Shown piece after piece: positions 59,026-64,000 of a stretch of 64,000 nt of DNA. Position 1 is the stretch's first letter, and each line of letters begins with the position of its first letter. A program made the translations under genes and the position numbers. The DNA lies in NCBI RefSeq assembly GCF_001578775.1, contig NZ_KQ969062.1:1479933-1543932 (forward strand), read 5' to 3'. This stretch comes from Streptococcus cristatus. GTDB lineage: Bacteria; Bacillota; Bacilli; Lactobacillales; Streptococcaceae. The notes beneath the pieces were generated by a model. The model saw only the letters and a program-made list of their open reading frames with translations, had not been told where the DNA came from and did not search any database.

Positions 59026-60202
59026 CTCTTTGTATTCTCTTTTGATAAAGATAGGAAATCAAAGCCAGTCCTATTACCCCCAGACCAATCAGAAGAAAGG
59101 AAAGGGTGCGGACACTTGGCAGAAGCGTCATCAGAAAAGTCGCAGGAGGCATAAAAAGAATTGCCAGCGTGTAGATCGTTGAGAAAACGCGGCCTAGATA
59201 CTGCTTGTCCACCTTGGTCTGAACCTGACTGAAGAAATGAATGTTGAATACAGTCATAAAGAGCTCGCAGATTAGATTACCAGAATAGGAGAAATATGGA
59301 TGAACTGGTAGCAAGGTAGAGATGCCCACGACTGCGACTCCAACACCGGTCAATAGCAGGGCTACAAGTAAATTTCCCATACTGGCCTTAACCTTGCTAG
59401 CTAGAATGGCTCCGATGATTGAGCCTATCGCACCCAAACTCAGAATGGTTGCATAAGAGCCAGTCTTGCCGTAAAGCTGATTGGTAAAAGGCAATAGATA
59501 ATTAAAGGCCGCAAAGAAAAAATTGACTGCAGAAGCTACTAAAAGCAGAAAGAAAATCTCTTTTTGCTGACGGATATAAACTAAACCTTCCTTGATATCT
59601 CTCAGGATATTGCCAAGATTGATGGGAGACTGCTGCTTGATTGGCTCATGATTAGGCAGAAAGTAAACCAAGGCAAAGGCCAGAAAGAAGCTCAGGGCAT
59701 CCAGCTGAAGGGTCACGCGCAGATTTGCATACTGCATCACGATAAAAGACAAAACTGGAGCTGAGACACTGATGACCTGCAAGGCCAGTTCCAGATGAGA
59801 ATTGTAGGCCACGATGTCTTCCTTATCCACAATTTCGGTAATATAAGACTTATTAGCTGGCCGAGAAAAGGCAAAAGCTATAGCCTGAACCACATTGGCA
59901 AAAATCAGCGCTCCAATCATGAGCTGGTCATTTGAAATAAAAGAAATCAGCAGACAAAGACCAGCACAAATCAAATCTGTTACCATCAAAACCTTACGTC
60001 TGGAAAAGCGATCCGTAATGGCCCCACCCAAAGGATTGAATAAGATAGAAGTGATTAGCTCCGATATCTGATAAATGCCCAAGACCGTCTGTCCCAGAGC
60101 TCCCAAAGAAGCAAGCCAGATGCTATTCCCATAATCATAGAGCATATTCCCAATTTTATTAATAGCAGCCCGTGTAATCAGCTGTGCTGCCTGTCGATTC
60201 AT
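59021..60202 (-). CDS. MFS transporter
   Basis: A 393-residue major-facilitator protein with about 12 TMs and the loop 2-3 motif GGAITDRFSRRKVL. The start at 60202 is preferred: GGAGG is 8 nt upstream. It resembles macrolide-efflux (Mef-like) or DHA-type exporters, but a substrate cannot be assigned. It lies downstream of the Rgg regulator on the same strand, a common arrangement for an Rgg target. Confidence 0.85.
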   Translation of the reverse strand: MNRQAAQLITRAAINKIGNMLYDYGNSIWLASLGALGQTVLGIYQISELITSILFNPLGGAITDRFSRRKVLMVTDLICAGLCLLISFISNDQLMIGALIFANVVQAIAFAFSRPANKSYITEIVDKEDIVAYNSHLELALQVISVSAPVLSFIVMQYANLRVTLQLDALSFFLAFALVYFLPNHEPIKQQSPINLGNILRDIKEGLVYIRQQKEIFFLLLVASAVNFFFAAFNYLLPFTNQLYGKTGSYATILSLGAIGSIIGAILASKVKASMGNLLVALLLTGVGVAVVGISTLLPVHPYFSYSGNLICELFMTVFNIHFFSQVQTKVDKQYLGRVFSTIYTLAILFMPPATFLMTLLPSVRTLSFLLIGLGVIGLALISYLYQKRIQRD

Positions 60203-60280
60203 AAAAATACCTCCTTCCATTTCTGAAATTATTGTAACAGGAATAGAGGGAGGTTCTTTATTTTTCCCATATTTGGGAAA

Positions 60281-61144
60281 TTAGACTTTTACAAACTTAT
60301 CGAAATGCTCTTGATAATAGGCGACCTGCTCAGGTAAATTCAGCACTTCAAAGATGTGCATGGCTTCCTGCATTTGCGTGATTCCCTGCTTCTTCTGCTC
60401 CTTCTGATAAGCCGCAAAACCTTTGAGATAGAGGAACACATTGCGTTCATAGAGTTTGATGCCCTTGCCAATGATTTTCTCTACGTAAGTCTCAAAATAA
60501 CTAGCCTTATCAAAAGAACGACTTTCCAAACAATGCTGGTAGCAATTGAGCGCTATAATCAAGACTAATTTCTTATGGCGACCAATTTCTTTGTAGTAGT
60601 CTTCCCGCTCCATAACTTCCTTGCCCAGACGGTAGACATAGTCCACATCATAGAAGCTGTAGAGATTGCCAAAGAGAATCAGCTCATACATGGTCCAGTC
60701 TTCCACTTGGAAAAGATAATCAGCCACCTTATCTAAATCCTCTTGCCTCATGCGAAACTGACTGTCTCGCTGACAAATCAAGCCCTGCATCAAAATCCAA
60801 TTCAGCTCATAGTAAAGAGGCGCACTGCTGGCCTTGGCCTTTTCCAACTGCTCCGCTTGCAAGTCCTGAAATCCCTTGATGTCATTTGAGTAGTAAAGAG
60901 GGATAATCTTACCCATCATGGCCACGTGTTCATGTTGCTGGAAATTCCGTGCCTTGTCCATAAAATTTTCAAGAGTCACATGAATATTATCCAAGAGATC
61001 TAAAAATTTCGAGAGGGTCATGTCCGACTCACCCAGCTCAAAACGAGACAGCTGAGAAGTCGAGCAAACCTGACCCGCCGCTTCCTTCAATGAATAATGC
61101 CCATTTAAACGAAAATCGCGAAAAACTTTGCCTAAATATTCCAT
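60281..61144 (-). CDS. Rgg/GadR/MutR family transcriptional regulator
   Basis: A 287-residue regulator with an N-terminal helix-turn-helix (about 5-60: SLKEAAGQVCSTSQLSRFELGESD) and a C-terminal TPR-like domain that in Rgg proteins binds short hydrophobic peptides. No SHP-type peptide gene is evident next to it. The downstream MFS gene (78 nt away) is the likely target. Confidence 0.9.
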   Translation of the reverse strand: MEYLGKVFRDFRLNGHYSLKEAAGQVCSTSQLSRFELGESDMTLSKFLDLLDNIHVTLENFMDKARNFQQHEHVAMMGKIIPLYYSNDIKGFQDLQAEQLEKAKASSAPLYYELNWILMQGLICQRDSQFRMRQEDLDKVADYLFQVEDWTMYELILFGNLYSFYDVDYVYRLGKEVMEREDYYKEIGRHKKLVLIIALNCYQHCLESRSFDKASYFETYVEKIIGKGIKLYERNVFLYLKGFAAYQKEQKKQGITQMQEAMHIFEVLNLPEQVAYYQEHFDKFVKV

Positions 61145-61497
61145 TTATTTACCACTTCAATTCCTTTAATTGCTGTTTCACTTCCCTAGTCGCTCTTTCA
61201 AAATTACCTTCACCGCCCCTTGTTCGGATTCTACTTTCGGACGAGCCTCATTTCGTCAAAATCTTCTCGGCCGAAAATCTGACAGAGTCACTTTGCTCCA
61301 AAATAGCTTTTCAGAAAATCTGACGGAGTGACTTGTCTTTAAAAGAACTTAGATTACATGAAGAATAGTTTATTTTTCTCGAAAAAATCTCAGAAGACAT
61401 GTAAAAGTTCGTTTTTTACTCTTTTTTGGCTTATTTCACATGTGAATTAAGCATTCTAAGCTCTGGGGAGCTCATTTCTCACAGAAACTGCATACTC
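61145..61497. other. 353-bp intergenic region with imperfect direct repeats and possible coding remnant
   Basis: Lies between ABC-F and rgg. GAAAATCTGAC-type sequence occurs at 61273-61295 and again at 61314-61336 (18 of 23 positions alike, 41-bp period). On the minus strand a frame lacking an ATG ends just before rgg with GNFERATREVKQQLKELKW and a stop; it looks protein-like and may be a decayed gene end. No RNA gene is seen. Confidence 0.4.
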
Positions 61498-63393
61498 CTA
61501 CACCTTCTCCGCCAGTTCTTCCCATTCTAACATGGCTTCTTCTTGGGCAGCGGTCAGCTGGTCGATTTGCTGCTGGCTCTCCATGAGTTCGCTGGCGTCG
61601 TTGGTAGCCTGCATGGCTTCCTGAAGCTGACTGATCTGCCTGTCCAAGTCCTCAATTTGCGCTTCCAATTGCTCTAGGCGGCGGGCCAGCCGGCGCTGTT
61701 CTTTCTGGTTTTCCTTTTGAAGTTGATAGTCATTGGCAGGGGCAGGTTTGTCAGGACTAGCCTGCTCTGACTCCTCACGCAAAGCTTCCTGCTCTGCCTT
61801 TTTCTCCAGATAGTAGTCATAATCACCCAGATAAAGGGTGGAGCCTGTCTCAGAGAGCTCGATGATCTGGGTGGCTACACGATTGATAAAGTAGCGGTCA
61901 TGGCTGACAAAGAGCAGGGTGCCGTCAAAGTCAATCAGGGCATTTTCAAGCACTTCCTTGCTGTCAATGTCCAGGTGGTTGGTCGGCTCGTCCAGGATGA
62001 GGAAGTTGTTGTTTTCCATAGACAGCTTGGCTAAGAGCAGCCGCGCCCGCTCTCCACCCGACAGCATGCCGACCGACTTCTTGACATCGTCACCTGAAAA
62101 GAGAAAGGCTCCCAAGCGATTGCGAATCTCGACCTCCGGCGTTAGCTTGAAGTCATTCCACAGCTCATCGAGAACTGTATTGCTGGCAGTCAGTTTGCTC
62201 TGGGTCTGGTCATAGTAGCCCACTTCCACATTAGCTCCCAGCTGCTCCTTGCCTCTGATGAAGGACACTTGACCGATTAGTGATTTAATCAAGGTCGTCT
62301 TTCCAATCCCATTTGGCCCGACAATAGCTACCGCATTAAACTTGCGAATGTCAAGGTTAATCGGCTCCGACAGGACTTCCTCGCCGTAGCCAATAGCTGC
62401 ATCTTCCAAGGTCAGCACAACATTTCCAGAAACCTTATCGGATTTGAAGGTCATATTAGCCGAGCGGCTATCTGTCTCCGGTCTGTCCAAACGCTCCATC
62501 TTTTCCAGCTGCTTGCGACGGGACTGAGCCCTCTTGGTAGTGGAGGCTCGAACCAGATTGCGATTGACAAAGTCCTCCAGCGCAGCGATTTCTTTCTGTT
62601 GCTTTTCATAGTTCTTGGCTTCAGTGGCCAGCTTCTGCTCCTTTTGGACCACAAAGCTAGAGTAATTGCCCACATAGCGATCCAAGGAATGCTTGGTCAA
62701 GTCCAGCGTGATGGTTGCAACCTTGTCTAGGAAATAGCGGTCGTGGCTGACGATAATCAGGGCACCGCTGTAGTTGACTAAGTAAGTCTCCAGCCAGGCA
62801 ATGGTCTCGATATCCAAATGGTTGGTCGGCTCGTCCAGTACCAGCAGCTCTGGCTTTTCCAAAAGCATCTTAGCCAGCGCCAGACGGGTATTCTGCCCGC
62901 CCGACAACTCAGAAATCTTCATCTGCCACATGGACTGGTCAAACTTGAAGCCATTCAAAATCGCTCGAATATCGGCCTCGTAGGTAAACCCACCTTTCTG
63001 GCGAAAGTCCTCTGACAGCTGGTCATACTGAGTCATGAGAGCACTCAGTTCTTCCCCAGACAATTCTCCCATTTGCAGCTCCATCTGCCGCAAGCGCTTC
63101 TCTTGCTGGCGCAGACTATCAAAGACCAGCAGCATCTCGTCGTAGATAGTATTCTCCGACTCAAAGCGGCTGTCCTGAGCCAGATAGGACAGGGACAAGT
63201 CTCGTTTTTTATTGATCTGACCAAACGTCGGCTCTTCCTCGCCCACTAAAATCTTGAGCAGGGTTGACTTCCCAGCTCCGTTTTTACCGACCAGAGCAAT
63301 CCGGTCACTCTCATCCACCTGCAGGCTGATATTATCAAAAAGAAGCTCCCCTGCAAAAGAGCGTTCAATTTTGCTTGCTTGTAAAATAATCAT
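61498..63393 (-). CDS. ABC-F family ATPase
   Basis: A 631-residue soluble protein with two ABC cassettes: Walker A GKNGAGKST and GPNGIGKTT, signatures LSGGQNTR and LSGGERAR, both Walker B ending DEPTNHLD. A helical P-site linker joins them and a charged coiled-coil tail (about 540-631) follows. It resembles Uup/YdiF translation factors that act on the ribosome, not a membrane transporter. Weak ribosome-binding site. Confidence 0.92.
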   Translation of the reverse strand: MIILQASKIERSFAGELLFDNISLQVDESDRIALVGKNGAGKSTLLKILVGEEEPTFGQINKKRDLSLSYLAQDSRFESENTIYDEMLLVFDSLRQQEKRLRQMELQMGELSGEELSALMTQYDQLSEDFRQKGGFTYEADIRAILNGFKFDQSMWQMKISELSGGQNTRLALAKMLLEKPELLVLDEPTNHLDIETIAWLETYLVNYSGALIIVSHDRYFLDKVATITLDLTKHSLDRYVGNYSSFVVQKEQKLATEAKNYEKQQKEIAALEDFVNRNLVRASTTKRAQSRRKQLEKMERLDRPETDSRSANMTFKSDKVSGNVVLTLEDAAIGYGEEVLSEPINLDIRKFNAVAIVGPNGIGKTTLIKSLIGQVSFIRGKEQLGANVEVGYYDQTQSKLTASNTVLDELWNDFKLTPEVEIRNRLGAFLFSGDDVKKSVGMLSGGERARLLLAKLSMENNNFLILDEPTNHLDIDSKEVLENALIDFDGTLLFVSHDRYFINRVATQIIELSETGSTLYLGDYDYYLEKKAEQEALREESEQASPDKPAPANDYQLQKENQKEQRRLARRLEQLEAQIEDLDRQISQLQEAMQATNDASELMESQQQIDQLTAAQEEAMLEWEELAEKV

Positions 63394-63463
63394 AGATTCA
63401 TTTTACCTTGATTTTGCTGAATTTACAATCTTTTCTTACAGATTTTCAAAATCAACTTTTTTC

Positions 63464-63493
63464 TTGACAAGAAAAAAGCAAAGTTGTATATTT
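63464..63493 (+). promoter_or_regulatory. Promoter of the GntR/ABC operon
   Basis: Consensus -35 TTGACA (63464-63469), 18-nt spacer, -10 TATATT (63488-63493). Confidence 0.8.
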
Positions 63494-63496
63494 AGG

Positions 63497-63522
63497 TTAG
63501 TTAGTTGAGTAACTAACTAACA
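63497..63522. promoter_or_regulatory. Operator palindrome for the GntR regulator
   Basis: A perfect inverted repeat: GTTAGTTAGTT (63497-63507) and AACTAACTAAC (63512-63522) around GAGT, covering the start of transcription. The AGTTAGTTA theme is that of YtrA-type operators, so autorepression of the operon is likely. Confidence 0.75.
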
Positions 63523-63545
63523 ATCCTTTGGCCAAGGAGAACCCA

Positions 63546-63914
63546 ATGAAATTAGATTACAATGGTTCTGTTCCGCTGTTTAAACAGATTGCAAACCAAT
63601 TAGAAAATGAGATTTTCAATGAGACTTTCAAAGAAAATGAGCAGGTTCCTTCGACGACTGAAATCTCGCAACTCTATCAAATCAACCCTGCAACCGTTCT
63701 AAAAGGCATGAATCTTTTGGTTGAACAAAAAATCTTAGAAAAACGCCGCGGTATTGGTATGTTTGTGACAAGTGGTGCTCTGGCTTTAATTGAAGCCAAG
63801 CGGCGCAATGAATTTCTTGCCCAACACGTGGAAAGATTTGTCAAAGAAGCAAAAGCGTTGCATATCAGTTACGAAGAGCTCATTGTTCTCATTAAAGGAG
63901 GTTATGACAGATGA
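63546..63914 (+). CDS. GntR family regulator, YtrA subfamily
   Basis: A 122-residue protein: an N-terminal winged helix (VPLFKQIANQLENEIF; TEISQLYQINPATVLKGMNLL) and a short C-terminal dimerisation tail, the YtrA layout. The ATG at 63546 is chosen, 7 nt after AAGGAG. It overlaps the ABC ATPase start by 4 nt, and YtrA-type regulators usually repress their own transporter operon in answer to cell-wall antibiotics. Confidence 0.93.
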   Translation: MKLDYNGSVPLFKQIANQLENEIFNETFKENEQVPSTTEISQLYQINPATVLKGMNLLVEQKILEKRRGIGMFVTSGALALIEAKRRNEFLAQHVERFVKEAKALHISYEELIVLIKGGYDR

Positions 63915-64000
63915 CGCTTGTCTTAAATCGTATTCGTAAGCAGTATGGAAATCAAATGATTCTGCACGATATTTCTTTAACCTTTAAACCAGAGACGATT
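63911..64000 (+). CDS. ABC transporter ATP-binding protein, 5' end only
   Basis: The first 30 codons are visible (MTLVLNRIRKQYGNQMILHD and on), matching the first strands of an ABC ATPase with the A-loop Tyr (QYG). Walker A would lie past the window. It overlaps gntR by 4 nt and so belongs to the same autoregulated operon. Confidence 0.85.
   Translation, partial: MTLVLNRIRKQYGNQMILHDISLTFKPETI

Noticed and set aside
61358-61450. 30-codon plus-strand ORF as an SHP-type pheromone for Rgg
   Set aside because: No ribosome-binding site; length and composition (Lys/Ser/Phe-rich) differ from known short hydrophobic peptides.
61498-63393. ABC-F protein as a drug exporter
   Set aside because: No membrane segments or partner permease; the linker and motifs are those of ribosome-acting ABC-F proteins.

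Overview
The window is a stretch of Streptococcus chromosome, most likely from the mitis/sanguinis group of oral streptococci. Two things point there: pneumococcus-like gene neighbourhoods (murA-epuA-endA; rodA-PfpI-HAD-gyrB-ezrA; murM-murN) and a low-to-mid GC content. The species cannot be resolved by eye. I see no rRNA, tRNA, CRISPR array, prophage or intact insertion sequence. Most of the window is core chromosome, with a few accessory surface or regulatory genes.

Layout. 1-7602 (minus) is a giant cell-surface glycosidase that runs off the left edge. It joins a complete NanA-type sialidase (GH33) to an endo-alpha-N-acetylgalactosaminidase (GH101) in one reading frame, behind a strong promoter and a near-consensus CcpA (cre) site. 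7852-10532 holds endA, epuA, murA and a DUF1146 gene. 10620-16909 is the complete F0F1 ATPase operon (atpEBFHAGDC). 17259-22759 is a two-component system, a MacAB-like ABC exporter and a small lipoprotein, all on the minus strand. 22997-29159 carries a lactonase, a small conserved ORF, enolase, YueI- and NTF2-like genes, glycerate kinase and serB. 29259-36525 is ezrA, gyrB, a HAD protein, a PfpI protein, rodA and a YeiH family exporter. 36641-43088 holds dinG, an MBL hydrolase, ftsEX and prfB with its programmed frameshift. 43369-48395 includes a metallophosphoesterase, a DUF2785 gene and mgtA behind a yybP-ykoY manganese riboswitch. 48513-53089 is a plus-strand run of HD phosphohydrolase, Cof phosphatase, murM and murN. 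53122-57460 is a secreted GH25/Bsp-repeat/CHAP murein hydrolase and tpiA. The right end has a HAD phosphatase, a thioesterase, an MFS transporter, an Rgg regulator, an ABC-F protein and the start of a GntR/ABC operon.

How the parts fit. Cell-envelope work dominates: murA, rodA, ezrA, ftsEX, murMN and the muralytic enzyme make, divide and remodel the wall. Energy metabolism (ATPase, enolase, triosephosphate isomerase, glycerate kinase) is interleaved, and cre-like sites lie near eno, atp and the sialidase gene. The surface glycosidase would strip sialic acid and then whole core-1 disaccharides from mucin-type O-glycans.

Main points for a second look: the GH33-GH101 fusion; a 170-bp structured repeat in two copies with a compensatory base-pair change, one copy of which supplies the C-termini of two convergent genes; a recurring promoter layout (extended -10 placed 6-9 nt before the ATG) that predicts leaderless mRNAs for at least six genes; and a three-box DnaA cluster upstream of tpiA.
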